Source: Mesostigma viride
Taxonomy: Eukaryota > Streptophyta > Mesostigmatophyceae > Mesostigmatales > Mesostigmataceae
NCBI GenBank assembly: GCA_009746045.1
Contig: RPFO01000104.1
Location: forward strand, 4,469,977 to 4,533,976
Length of the DNA stretch: 64,000 bases
Reading direction: 5' to 3'
In this document: one piece after another, positions 11,483 through 24,400 of the stretch
Position numbering within the stretch: position 1 is the stretch's first letter
Layout: each line of letters opens with the position of its first letter
Notes under the pieces: generated by a model
The model's input: the letters and a program-made list of their open reading frames with translations, nothing else
What the model was told of the DNA's origin: nothing
Databases searched by the model: none
Translations under genes and position numbers: made by a program

Positions 11483-13189
11483 TTAACCCCTCATTGGTCT
11501 TGCAGCCGATTTTCCGCCAAAAATCGACTTGCAGCCGATGCATCGGCTGCTCCGCGGGGGACCAAATTGCGCGAAAACTATTGAGAATTAGGAAAAGTTT
11601 AGCTGAGAAGATCGAAAGTTTATAATTTTCCTCACAGCATGGTACTAGGGTTCGCATACTTCTGACAAAGTTATAGAGGTGTTCTGGCCGGTCAAAGTAC
11701 AAGGGGTCAGGGTACTTTTTCACGTAAAACGTGCATTTCGGAAAACGACGACCTGGCCATGGCGGCTTGCGCCCACGCATGGCATTTACGTTTGCGTTCG
11801 AATTTTCTGGCCAAACTTAGGAAATTGATTTTATACGTCCTAAAGATGCTACAGGCCAATTTTTGGTTCGCGGGAATGCCATTTGATAGGTGTCGGCAGC
11901 GTTCTTGCTGGAAAAAACTGCGATCAGGCCGGACGATAGAAACGTTGACAGCAATACCTTTACGGCGTATTTTAAAGGATATATTGGTTTCTTTGTACTT
12001 ATTATGATACATAGTAGTCATAAACGTGCAAGGGTGGCAAGAAATCGCCGAATCTAGCGACCATGCTGCACAACTTTGGTGTGCCGAAATGCGCCATTTT
12101 GCGGCCACCGCCTGGGCCAAGGTAACGCCATCCATGCCTGGTAAAGCTTCAGCATCGTTTTACTATCGATGTTTGACATTTATATATATGTTCTAGCTTG
12201 TGTAGCACATTCTTTTTGCATTATTCATGCTCTTTCTTGACCCTGGCCTGGCCCCTTTCTAAAACACCCTTCTTAGATGCTTCCCTCAGTCAGTTGACCT
12301 GCCACAGTGTGATAGTGATAAGTTTTAGATGCTGTATGGGTTTGAATACCTCCATATATGTTTGTTATACATTTCCCATACACATATTGCATGATTGTGA
12401 GGCAGTTGGCTGGTCTCTGTGGCATCATCAAGCACGTAACTGGTGAGTAAAAGCTTCCCATTGACAGCATGTGCCACCAGGTGTGCTGGCCATCACCTGG
12501 CAAGCTATAGCAGCTTAGGCCTAGTTTATCCTTGCTAGGGCAGGCTGAAATAGGCTCAACGTCACTAGTTTGTTGGTGGCTGCCTCCTATAATGTATGCC
12601 TTGCGTAGGGTATCCGTACCACGTTACCTACGTGCATGGACAAGGTGGCACCTGCACATAGGTGCCATGTAAGGGCAGTGTGATGATGCAGTTATGTTTC
12701 CCCATCATTGTGGAAGGGAAATGTATTGTATGGCATGGTTGGGGGCCATATTAGTAGGTATTAGTAGGTAGTATGCCCACCCCTACCCCCTTGGTTGCTT
12801 TTTACCAACGGTACCCCTATGGGCTGTACTGGGTGTAACTGCTGGTATACCCACCCAAATGATGACCCCAATGGCTCAAACTGTTCAGCAACTATTTGTT
12901 TATCATCCCTGAAGTGGTAGGTGCCTAGGTCTTATAACATAATTCAAAATGCACATTCTACCAAAAATGAAAACGCGCGTCTTGACCCCCCTAACTTTGG
13001 CGGTAGTTTTCTATGGCCTACCCTGCAGATATGTTAGGTTGTGATAGCTCACCCCGAAGGGCAACTCATGGACATGCTTGACCCCCAAGGACAGCCCTTG
13101 GATGTTGGTAGGTTGGGTGTGGGGTGGTTTGCAAATTTAGCATTTTGCAGCCGATTTTTCGGCTTTAAATGGGACCAATGAGGGGTTAA
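11483..13189. mobile_element. piggyBac-like non-autonomous element with TTAA duplication
   Basis: A 1,699-bp segment (11487-13185) is bounded by 13-bp perfect terminal inverted repeats, CCCCTCATTGGTC at the left and GACCAATGAGGGG at the right. TTAA lies on both sides (11483-11486 and 13186-13189). Subterminal gcagccgattttccg-like sequence also occurs at both ends. TTAA target duplication with C-rich termini is the signature of piggyBac-type elements. No transposase is visible inside, so it would be mobilised in trans. Interior pieces recur at 28043-28195 and, inverted, at 29031-37025. Confidence 0.75.
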
Positions 13190-15219
13190 GGCAGCCGAAG
13201 CGTCCCATGCCCGGGTACATTCGTGGCTTTCAAAAAAGCCACAACCTGCGTGGATCGAAGAGGAAAATGCAGGAACGATGAGTATGATCCTGAAAACGAG
13301 TTTGAGGAAACGCGGAGAGGAAGTGCCGGCGGCTGAAACGATTCCGATGGAACTGCTGTGGGTTTCGCCGACATGAGGCGGCACCTGCAGCTGACTATCT
13401 CTATAATTTATGGTGTCGTGTGTGACCGGGGGTGCCGGTTCACGTGCCCACTCGCCGGACTAGCCTGACGACATGTGTGCTTGGTTGCCCATGGCTGAAA
13501 TCCTCTTGCCCGTCATGCAAAGGCCACGCCTCCTAGCCGAAAATGAACTATATTCAACCAATCTAATATCAAGGAGACAAACAACCGCGCAGGCCAGAAA
13601 TCGGGAGAATCCGGACCATGGTAGCTCGAGCCTGCCTTGTTGTCCGCGTGTTCGAGTCGTTCAGGATGATGAATATGAAACCAAGATGCTAACAACACAT
13701 GATTATACACCATGATTATGGGCACCTAGCTGATCTTCTTGCACAATCAACGCAGCATAAACCATCAATATCCAATCCTCACGATATATGCACGGCTTGA
13801 CGACGTATACAGCACCTAGAAATACTGCACAAAGTTGCAACCTGCTATGGCTGACATGCAAGCAACGTCGAGTAGGATGGCGGTCTTAGAGAGGCTGGGC
13901 AGAGGTCGGTAGAAATAAGTGGAAAACTAGGTAGAAACAGAATATACTTACGCCTGCAACACTATTGAGCCGGCGGCAGAGGCCATTTTCAGGAAAATAC
14001 AGCATACCGTAGCAATAGCCACGGTCACGCCTTACGCTATTTGCAGGCACCATCATGCCCGGAGCTACTCGATAAAAGTCTGCACAAACCTCGGTTTAGC
14101 CGAGAGTCCGGGCGTTCGGAATGAAGAAACATGTGTTAAGAAGTCGAAACACCATGGAAATACCAAGCATCGTGCCGCAGCAGACCCGAGTCTTGCTGTA
14201 ATAATATGTATGCCGGTTTCCAGGGTTTCCGCATGAAAGTTGGGTGAGAAATTGGAAAAAACTACGTTTCCTTTGCCCCAGTAGCTCAACAAACTCGTAG
14301 AAACCTAATTATCAACCTTTGAACGCATCATCATGGTCGTGCCACCCTGGCAACAGCCATGCACTGAAATTCGCGCGAAAACTGGCGAGATCTATACAGT
14401 GCCGCCATCGCCGTCGTCTTCACCTTCGTCCCGCGAAAATGCCTGATTTCAGAGGTACATATTTGTTTGCAGCTGTCACAAAAAAAATCCAAAAAATACC
14501 AGGATTTTTTAATTCTTGAGTTCTACGGGATGTAAGGAGGCCGTCCACCGAGTTTCAGACCAAAAATCTCGTATCTACTACTGTGTCTGCCACGTGTCAG
14601 ATTCTATCTATTAATTAATTACAACACGATACATCGGTTCTAGCCCTACAACGCGATACATCGCGTTGAAAAAAAACACGGGTTAATCAAGTATCTGATT
14701 GAGTTTAATTTAGTTGACATTGTTGTACTTGACCAAATTCAAATCCGACAAGAGCCTGCGACAAAATTAAGCTCGTAATCAGCACTATGTCACTACGCCC
14801 AATCGCAGCAATGGTACCACGTATCAAATGCCGCTGCCAGCAGCGTCTGTCATGCGACACTGTCCATATTACAGTACAACACTGGCTGAACTCAGCTACA
14901 GGGAAGTAATAGGTAAGTGTGCCACAATTCACGTAAGCATGTGGCATTTTCACTCTTAACTCACCTAACTAGTTCCGCCAGGGAGCAGGCAAAGATATCT
15001 CACCTTTCAGCCGGGCCTATGGCAAAATTCTAATTCTTGAAATGCGGACTGACATCAACAAAAAACCAACAAGAGCACAATACAGCACTACAAGGACGAC
15101 ATGACGCGTACAAGCACAACGCTAAGATCAAAACAAGAACCAAGTCCCAATTGTCCACTTGCTTGGGGACCGTACTTCAAACAATGCCAGGTGACATTGA
15201 AAGACAACAGCAACTACGT
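13190..15219. other. Intergenic, no gene recognised
   Basis: AT-richer DNA with short ORFs only. It contains one copy of the dispersed GAGACAA..GCAGGCC repeat (13568-13640) and near-palindromic gcgatacatcgcg around 14655. A minus-strand TGTAA (plus-strand ttaca at 14869-14873) lies about 350 nt downstream of the stop of the large minus-strand gene and could serve its polyadenylation. Confidence 0.4.
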
Positions 15220-15408
15220 TTAAGACGACGAGAACTGCGAGAAGGAGCAGTCAGCAGCCAGCAGACCACTAGTCCTGTAGTCGGGGTCGTTGCCTTCCAC
15301 CAGCCCCTTGAGTGACACGTCGGCAGCACCCTGGGAAGTGGGACGGAAAGTCTGCCCCAGCACGCCGTGCACGCTCTCCGTGGCATTGAGTCCGACAACC
15401 TTGAAGTT
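15220..15408 (-). CDS. Exon 5: C-terminal part of the Root_cap-like domain
   Basis: After an acceptor tgttttcag the sequence reads [20 protein letters not shown] and continues to [10 protein letters not shown] and a TAA stop (62 residues). HGVLGQT(Y/F)RP and a final (S/T)xxCxxSxF are hallmarks of the end of plant Root_cap domains, whose start is in exon 4. It belongs after exon 4's FLDLNDF. The exon 4 donor appears damaged, so this exon may now be skipped or unreachable. Confidence 0.7.
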   Translation of the reverse strand, partial: NFKVVGLNATESVHGVLGQTFRPTSQGAADVSLKGLVEGNDPDYRTSGLLAADCSFSQFSSS

Positions 15409-18400
15409 CTGAAAACAATGCGTGGTGTGGCGTGGTAGATCGGGATAACGAGGAAAATCGTAGCACGATGACGGCATCAGGATCAGCCGAACATAGGCCT
15501 ACTGTAACTCATGCATCTGAATTAAAGCATAGCAAGTCTTGCTGGGATACCACATCTCGGTTCCCTGAACACGCCGAGATTTACACTGCTATCAAGCAAT
15601 CCAAGCATCCCATGCCATACTACCCTCTCCCATGCCGGCTTGCAATCACATTTCCACACCATGAAGTTCAGATGGCTGACAATAAGCCGATATTCATGCG
15701 CACGCAGGCATGCATCTATCCAGATCGACGATTCAAGTCATAGACCAGCAACATGCATGCTCCGACGACCGACGTCATACAGCCAGTCGAAAGAGTGTGA
15801 CAAATACACGGTATGTGCTACTAGGCTAGGCTGCAAAATTGCAATTCTACATAAGTATGTCACTGGTAGCCATTTTCCAGCGTGTGTTACAGTACGTACA
15901 CATAACTGATTGTTGTCTCCTTGACAAGGTAACATTGCCAAGAAGACATACTGCGTAGGAAGTACCTCTTTGGTATATCCTGTACATACGTACTGCAAGA
16001 CAAACTACATGGTAATTGATACCTGTTTGGCTAGACTTCGGATGCCACCCTTGTCAGCTGGTGTACTCAGGCCTTATTGACCCACTAAGCACATTATTAG
16101 TTGCAGCCGTAGGGCCCTCCTATATAATGAGGTGTCCGATTCTACCTGTGGCCTGCCTCCTGGGCAGTATTAACTCTAGGGAAGCCGAGGGCATGGATCT
16201 ATGCTCCCTAGTTGTAAATTGTGTTGCAGCAATGACAGCTATAGCTAGGACAGAGGTGCTCACCGTATGACGTATATACAGTTGGTTGTGCTCTGTGAGT
16301 CCCCGCCGGGGTTGAACCGCAAGCAACTTAATCAATCAACAGACAGACAGGATATACTTAAAAGTCGTTCAGGTCCAGGAATGCATGGCGCCCATGATAA
16401 CGTACCAGGAAGTCGCGTCCCGGCCCCCTGCCCGCCTCCCACGTGCTCGCGCGCACCACCTCCACCTCCAGCTCCATCACGCCCTCCACCGTCACCCATG
16501 TGCGGGTCTTCTTGCGCCGTACGGTGAAACCCTTGGCAACCACCGCCGAGGACGATGAGCCCACGGTCACGTCCGCAAGGCCGTTGATGGAGACAGACCC
16601 GTGAAGGCCAGGGAAGCCTGTGGGGGCGCCCGTGGACACCACGATGTTGTTGTCGCCGTGAAGCACCGCTATCTGGTCCATCCACGTGCCCGTCCTGCGG
16701 CCGTCTGTGCCCGAAAATAGATGCGCGTTCACATGCACCGCCTTGTCCGAGATGATGCAGAAGGAGCGGTCGCCCTCACCCATCCAGTCAAAGTGCTGCC
16801 CCGCCGCTGTCACAAAGTGGGGGTCGCTCCTCGCCCCGGGCCTGTCCCACACCGCGGCGCACTCGGAGCACAGGCCGGTATCTCCCAGCCAGATGGCGTC
16901 GCGCGTCGCACTGGGCAGCCTCTCACGACCCATGGCCACGCACAGGTCGCTGCTGACCTCCGGGTTAAGGAGGCACTCAGGGTCGGGGGATGGTGGCAGG
17001 CAGCACGCGCCGCCGCGCTGCACAGAAATTATGGTTGGGAGGCTCACGGGCACACCCAGCACACTCGAGAGCACCGTTTGGAGGGGCGTCGCGAACTCGT
17101 TCGCAAAATAGGACTCGTAGGCCCACAGTTGATCCCTGGTGCGCATCCCGAAGACAATGGAGAGCTCTGCGCTGTGCGATCGCAGCAGGCTGCGGCGGCT
17201 GGGGGCGCGGCGATCCTCCACCTCGGCGCGCCAGACGGTGATATCGGTCAGACGAAGGTAACGTGGGTGAAGCTGATTAAACAGCTGCCCCCACACCGCA
17301 GGCGTGAAGTCTCTGGCGCGCACGTTGTCCACATTGATGACCACCTGGAGGATGAAGGGTGGCGGGTTGGTGGACAGGGACTCCTCAGTGGTGGTCACGT
17401 TCACTTCGAACGAGCAGGTGGCCTGGTTGCCACCCTGGTCAGTCCCCAAACAGGCCACGGGCGTGACCCCCTCGAAGAAGAAGGCGCTGCTGGGGGGCGT
17501 GCACGTGATGACGGGGGGATCACCGATGATGTTGGGCGCCTTGATCAGCGTGATGTTCCTGGCTTCGTAAAAGTAGGGGAAGCCAGTCAGGACGCTCGGT
17601 GCATTGGCCACAACCAGGGTCCCTGGGCACTGCAGTGGGGGGGGGACAAGCCCACAGGCACCGCCGATTCCCGTTCCCGAGATCCGTATGGTGAACATGC
17701 GGCCGTTGATAATGTTCAATTTGTTGACGATGTCATCGGGCACGCAGCCTCTCATGTCGCGATTCCCATCAAAGTTCAAGGTCACCACACCCCGCTTGTC
17801 GGTACCTGGTGGGGGCCCCGCCAGCCCCGCTGGGATGCTGCCACTGAAATAGTTCCCGGAGAGATCGAGGAAGTTGAGCGAGGGCAGCTGGCTGAGCTGG
17901 GGGGGGATGGTACCGGACAGGCCCCGCCCGCGCAAGTTCAATCCCATGACCATCATCCCAACAGAACTGCACGTGATGCTGCCCGGCGGCCCCCATGCAC
18001 AGTAGTTGTCCCCACCAGTGGTGTTGCGCCAGGTACTCAGGAAATTGGAGGGGTCGACCACGCTGGCCTTGAACGCGAGCAATGCGGAAAACTGACCCTG
18101 CCGCACCACGTCAATGCTCATCTCGAGCAGGAAGCGGCCTACGTTAAAGGTGGCGATCGGACCAGTGCCCGTCACGACAATGACGTACGTCTCACCTTGC
18201 ACCATCAAGGTCTGCAACAAGCTGCCCCCTGCGCCGTACCCGCACCCTGCGTGTGTGTGGGCGGGTTGTCAAGGGATGCACCACGCAGAGAGTGGCAGCG
18301 ACAGTCGGTACGCAAAATTTAATAACAAAAAATAACGTGACCCTCTACAGGGTATGAAAGCTTACAAAGACAATCAGCAAGGTATATATGAAGGGCATGC

Positions 18401-21400
18401 AGGAGCCTGAGGGTCAACTACTGCCATACACAATGAAATCTACCAATGCATGGGCATGGCAGCGTTGTCATGGCAAGGCATAGAAGCATTTAATCGAGGC
18501 CAGAGAGATGGGGGCAAGAGTCACATCCGTTATGACAGTTACAGGTTCCCTACCAGCCATTAAGGATGTACTCCAGCACGCAAAATGTACTTCGTACCGA
18601 AGTTTGTCTTTTTATGCTGAAAATTGTCATGCATGATGTTTGCAACCAAAATAGACCTCGTACAAAGTTTGGTATCGATCGGACGTCATCTTGGTGACAT
18701 TTGCTAGCAATACAGGTACATTTTTGTCATTTTAAATTAAATTAAATAGTAATAAATAGGAAACAGTACTAAATCACGTCAAACCATCATGGATATTTGC
18801 AAGCAACCTAATTACCACTAGAATAGACCATGCACAAAGTTTGGGGTCAATCTGAACTCAAAATAGTGACATTTGCTAGCATAAATACTGCATTTTTTGC
18901 CATTTTCAAGCATTTTGCTCAGTGTAAGCTACTAAACAATATCAAACTACGTCATAAAGCTATGAAATATTGGAAGCAACCTAAACAACTAGAATAGACC
19001 ATGGGCCAAGTTTGGGCTCAGCTTGATGTCAAAATAGTGACGTTTGCTAGCATAAATGGTGCATTTTTTGCCATTTTCAAGCATTTTGCTCAGTGTAAGC
19101 TACTAACAATATCAAACTATGTCAGAAAGCTATGAAATGTTGGAAGCAACCTAAACACCACTAGATTAGACCATGGGCCAAGTTTGGGCCCAGTTTGATC
19201 TCAAAATAGTGACGTTTGCTAGCATAAATGGTGCAATTTTTGCCTTTTTCAAGCATTTTGGTAAGTATAGTTGCCTGAAACTATGTCAGAAAACTGTGAA
19301 TTGTTGTAAATAACCTGTTTGCCACTACATTAGACCATCCTCAACTTGTAAGGTCAGGCATAGGTAAAGGTAGTGACATTTGCTAGCACTATATATGAGC
19401 AGATTATGCCTCTTTTCGCATATACACATTAAAAATAACAAGACAATATTAAATCATGGCCTTAATACAAGGTGTGCAAATGCAAATCACACCAGATCGG
19501 ATGACCCATGATGGGTGGCTGCATGCCAACACATCTACCAGGCTGCAGGGTGAGAGGCCACATCGCTACAAGACAGGAATCCTCGCAATTGCACACCGCT
19601 AGTACACTGCATACCCCAAGAGGATTTGGCTACAAGCCATAAAAGTTTGGCCATGCTAACACATTCTTCATCCAAGCAAAATGCAGCCTCTCCAAACTCA
19701 ACTCATTGATGCAACTAGGCCAGGCGAGCATGCTCTACTTGCCGATAACCATGAGTAAACTTGTGTACCACTTCATTCCATGCGCCGGTAGATGGCACCG
19801 TCTCATCTACCAGTCATCCCCGGCTCCCATTCCGCATCCTCCTCTCCGTCTCCCTCTCCCTCTTCCTCCTCCCCCTCCCCCTCCCATTCTCCCTCCCCTC
19901 TCCCTCCCCCTCTCCCCCTCCTCCCCTCCTCCTCCCCCTCTTCCTCCCCCTCTTCTCTCCCTCTTCCTCCTCCTCCCCGCCTTCACTGTCACTGTGCACA
20001 GCAGGGACGGCATCGTCTATGTGGGTGCCATCACCTGCGTTCACGGTGCCAGCCTAGCTCCTGTGGAAAGAAGCGAGCGCGGCCAAATGCCTCGACTGGG
20101 TGTGGGCAGCCGCACACGAACTGCGTCACCTCCGCCAGGGCATGATAGTCCTGCCCATCAGCCCACATCGCCTTGATGAGCAGGTGACCTCCCCTTTCCT
20201 GAACCTTAGTGACCCAGCCATGGAAGCGCTCCCTCTTCCTCGCTGTCCCCGGAAACATGGCACACAGGCGCATCCCGATAAGCGCACGTGCTCCATGCTC
20301 GGCAAAGTAGGCATTGCAGTCATCCTTTGCTGCTGCCCTGGCGGCGGTGGCAGTCTTGTAATGCTCAAAGTCAATCTGCGGGTGCTCTTTCAACGCCGCC
20401 ACCGTGGCAGCTGACAGTTTGCCGGTACTGATCAGCTCAGGCTGGTGCACCTCTGCCGTACCGCCCACTGTCCAGTGCTGCAGGTGTACATCAGAAATGG
20501 GGACCGTCATCCCTGCGCTGCCGCCACCTAATGTCACTCTAGAAAACTGGCCCGTCCACGACGGTGCGTAGTAAGGAGAGGCGACAATGCTGTCACGCTC
20601 CGTGCGATCGCCTTTCAGATCAAGGACCTTCACCAGCATGTGTGGTGCTTACGGCATTCCCTGCCCGCAGGTGACGGCTGGCCGCTTAACAACGAGTAGG
20701 CCGCCGCGTCGTACGAGGCTTCCATTCACCTTGAAGGTGTGCCTGCCGGAAATCAGTGTGCGCAAAGCGGGCGTTGCCGTTGATGTGCTCCCTCGCGCAG
20801 CGGGCGCACATGCGCGGTTGATCTGCGCTTGAATCTCGCGGGCAGGGCAAGCGACGTGTGAGATGACTTGTTTTATGGGCAGCCTCAGTGCTCGTGTTGC
20901 CCGCGCAACCGACTGGTCGCCTGCAGATCGCAGCGGTAAGGGTACCGCCTTGTTCGCTTGCAGTTCACGCTTCTCTTTGAGCTTTTGCTCCATGATGTCG
21001 AACAGATTCTCGTTGTTGGCACGCACATCCTCCACGGACTTTGGCACCTGCTCAATCCATCCGTCCAGCAACTGCTGCTTCTCAGCGGCGACGATGTCGG
21101 AAAAAGGCTGTGAAGGCTAGCGCAGGTACATCTCCTGGCACCGCCCTCGTCCCATTCAAAAAGCAGCACTAGACCAGGACTTCCTTTGGGGGCCTGCCAC
21201 GCTCTATGAGGAGGCACCCATAGACAGGATCTCCCTGCGGGGTGTACCCAATGGGCGTGACCCCGTCACAAGCCTCGCCATTAGGCCCTGTGGGCTGCCA
21301 CTTGTTCACCGGTGCATTTACCAACGTCTCCGATGCGGCTAGGCGCCAGCGGACATACACGGTCATATCCGGCCCCAAAACACTTCGAGATCGAACACCT

Positions 21401-24400
21401 TCGAAGAGCGGTGCCTCTCCCTCTTGGCTTCGGTTGCTGGCTCATCATCCAAGTCGGCGGTGGCGCCCGCGCCCGCACCCGCGCCGGCGCCTGCGCCCCC
21501 ACCCCCGCCCGCGCCCGCGCGCGCGCCTTGGGTGGCGCCCGCGCCCGCACCCGCGCCGGCGCCTGCGCCCCCGCCCCCGCCCGGGCCCGCGCCCGCGCCC
21601 GCGCCTTGGGTGGCGCCCGCGCCCGCACCCGCGCCTTCTCCCCCGCCCCCGCCCCCGCCCGCGCCCCGCCCGCGCCATGGGTGTGGCCCGCGGCTGGCTT
21701 CTTCGGAAATGCGTCCATCGATTTCACCCACCGGCCGTCGCGGTGGATGCACCCTTTCGGCCACGTTGTGACATCAAGCGCGGCGTCCCCAATAGAACAG
21801 TCATGCAATATGAATAATCATTAGTATCAACGATGCGTTCATGCAGGCGTGAACTGTGAAATACAACAAGCATGCAACAACGACTCCAGCACACTTAGTA
21901 AATACTGCTCATGATATCTGTGGCACATGCAACATGGTTAAAACACACATGGATGACCTGTATGGCTGCACATGAACTGTCCACCTAGAGAAGTCTAGAA
22001 ATTCAGCATGATATCAAGAGCCATCCACACAAATATATGTCTTACCGCAGCTTAGGGCTTCTTCGGGTTGAGTTGGCGAATCGAGCTTGTTGAGCCCTGC
22101 TCGAAGTAATGCTCAAATGCGATGCCCAGGCCCGCCAGCACATCATCAAATGTGATTAGTTTCACAGGTGGTCCGAAGAGTTCCAAACGTGGTTGCTAAT
22201 TTTCAGGCAGTGCCTGAAGGCCGCCTCGAAAGTGAAACGCGAAAGTGAAAAGGGGTCACAAACCCTATGTTCATATCCTTGACTCCCCCGTCGAGAACGA
22301 ACCGAAAACCAGCGCCATGAACGAACTTGTGACGAGTAGATGACGACATCGTGGTTATGGCGTCGTACCCCCCCTGGTGCAGCTGCTGCTTTATCGCCGC
22401 CTTCCTGTCCTCTTGCTTCCGCCCGGGCGAAAACCAGGCGCTTCGCAATGCCTGGAGATGTGATATTCTAATGGGCTTCATGCACTCGTGGCCGCACTTA
22501 CAGTCGAACGTCTCGTCGGTCACTAGGCTGCCGGCATGGGTGCTGCCGCTTAGCACTATGGCTGCGAACTTGCGCTTCCCATGGTGTCCCATCACCATGA
22601 TAGCGAAAGCCAGGAAGCAGATAGCCACGATTATGTCCCAGCAAAGCCATAGCACACCTTCCGTTTCGACCGCCATGTCGGCCACTAGTCCGGATAGCTC
22701 AATGTGCACCTGACCTTGACACTAATCGCACAAACAGCCACAATTTTGCAAGCAAGAAGACATGGCTACCTCGGCATTTCATGAAATGTACTTCGTGAAA
22801 TGCATTTCGTGAAATGTACTAAGGAACGTGATTGGCCGGCGTTCGCTCGCCAAATCTCGCAAAATGTACTAAGGCACGTGATTGGTCCCGCAAAATGTAC
22901 TAAGGAACGTGATTGGCCGGCGAAGATTCTGTAGGGAATTTTAATTGCAGCAAACAGAATCTTCGCCGGCCAATCACGTTCCTTAGTACATTTTGCGGGA
23001 CCAATCACGTGCCTTAGTACATTTTGCGAGATTTGGCGAGCGAACGCCGGCCAATCACGTTCCTTAGTACATTTCACGAAATGCATTTCACGAAGTACAT
23101 TTCATGAAATGCCGAGGTAGCCATGTCTTCTTGCTTGCAAAATTGTGGCTGTTTGTGCGATTAGTGTCAAGGTCAGGTGCACATTGAGCTATCCGGACTA
23201 GTGGCCGACATGGCGGTCGAAACGGAAGGTGTGCTATGGCTTTGCTGGGATGATTATCATCGTAGTACATCATATGTATTACAGTACATTTCACGAAGTA
23301 CATTTCATGGAGGCAGAGGGAAAGTTCCTGTTCATGGTGAGTCGGGGTTAGCAATCACGGCAATGTCGATACATGTACTTGCAGTATATACAAATGCCAT
23401 AATGTCCTTAGATGCAGCATGAATGTCTATTGTTCGGATTTCTTTTATCACGATGCTTAGGATGCCTTCCGACAGAAATCTGCTGCGCTACAGGTCGGGA
23501 ATACCTGAACTTGATATGCGTGGCCAGTGGCCATGGCAGCCGGGGTCGGTAAGAATTAACTTCGATAGCCATGAATAATGCGGAAAGTGAACGTTGTCCA
23601 CCCGCTGCACAGGGAAAATGGCTGCACAGGAACGGCCTGACGTGATACTGTCGCAAAGCAGTTCTCATAAGCCGACAATTACACATTCGACTTATGATCG
23701 ATAATCGGCGCAGGCCTTCGACATTCAAGCGCGCATCGAAACGTCGTGAGGATTTCGGACATTTAGATGAAGTTGGATTGTTTTCGGCCCTCGTATTTGC
23801 CATGATCTTGGCCATCCAATCTTTTTGCTTCGTGCACAGTTTGCGTTTGCAGTTAAGCGTAGGTACATGACAAGCTTGCGTTTGCGTTTGCGTTTGCGTT
23901 TGCCTTTGCCTTTGCCTTTGCGTATACATTTGCATGTGCGCTTGCGTTGCCGTTTGCTTATGCGTCCCAATGTATGTCTGGCTTTGGGCAATTCTATTTC
24001 CTTGTCGTTGGGATATGAGTGGGTGCTGGCGGTGGTGTTACTGTCGGCAGGTAGAGTGGCAGTGGCTTCAACTTCTGTTGCTTTTTCATTGCATTTGCAT
24101 TTTCATTGGGTCTCTGTAGTTAACAACTGCTTTAAATATCTTTGTTAATAGCCGGCTTCAGCTGTAATTTCGATTGCATGTTGCTTTTGAATTGCATTCG
24201 CACTGGGCACATGCAGTGGGCATTAGGCATTGGTAGTGCAATTACACATGCAGTCACACTTGCAATTGCAATGAAGTTGAAATTGAAGCTGCAGCTAAAA
24301 TTTGCTACGTGCCTACTGGTACAGTCGCATGTGCAGTCAACTTTGTGCTTGTTTATTATTATTATTTCTTCTTCTTCTTATTTCTTATTATTATTATAAT

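Noticed and set aside
16361-16860. Von Willebrand factor D domain in exon 4
   Set aside because: DPHF with a downstream Cys is shared with VWD, but the VHVNAHLF motif and the HGVLGQT end in exon 5 fit a plant Root_cap-like domain better. Kept only as an alternative.
16721-18322. 533-codon plus-strand ORF opposite exon 4
   Set aside because: It is a shadow of the GC-rich minus-strand exon. The minus strand shows LRR and Root_cap motifs; the plus strand shows none.
22770-23110. Similarity of aatgtacttcgt in the palindrome to a sequencing adapter start
   Set aside because: Only about 12 bases match, and they are part of an internal ttcgtgaaatg repeat. The same 12 bases also occur near 18590 in unique sequence.
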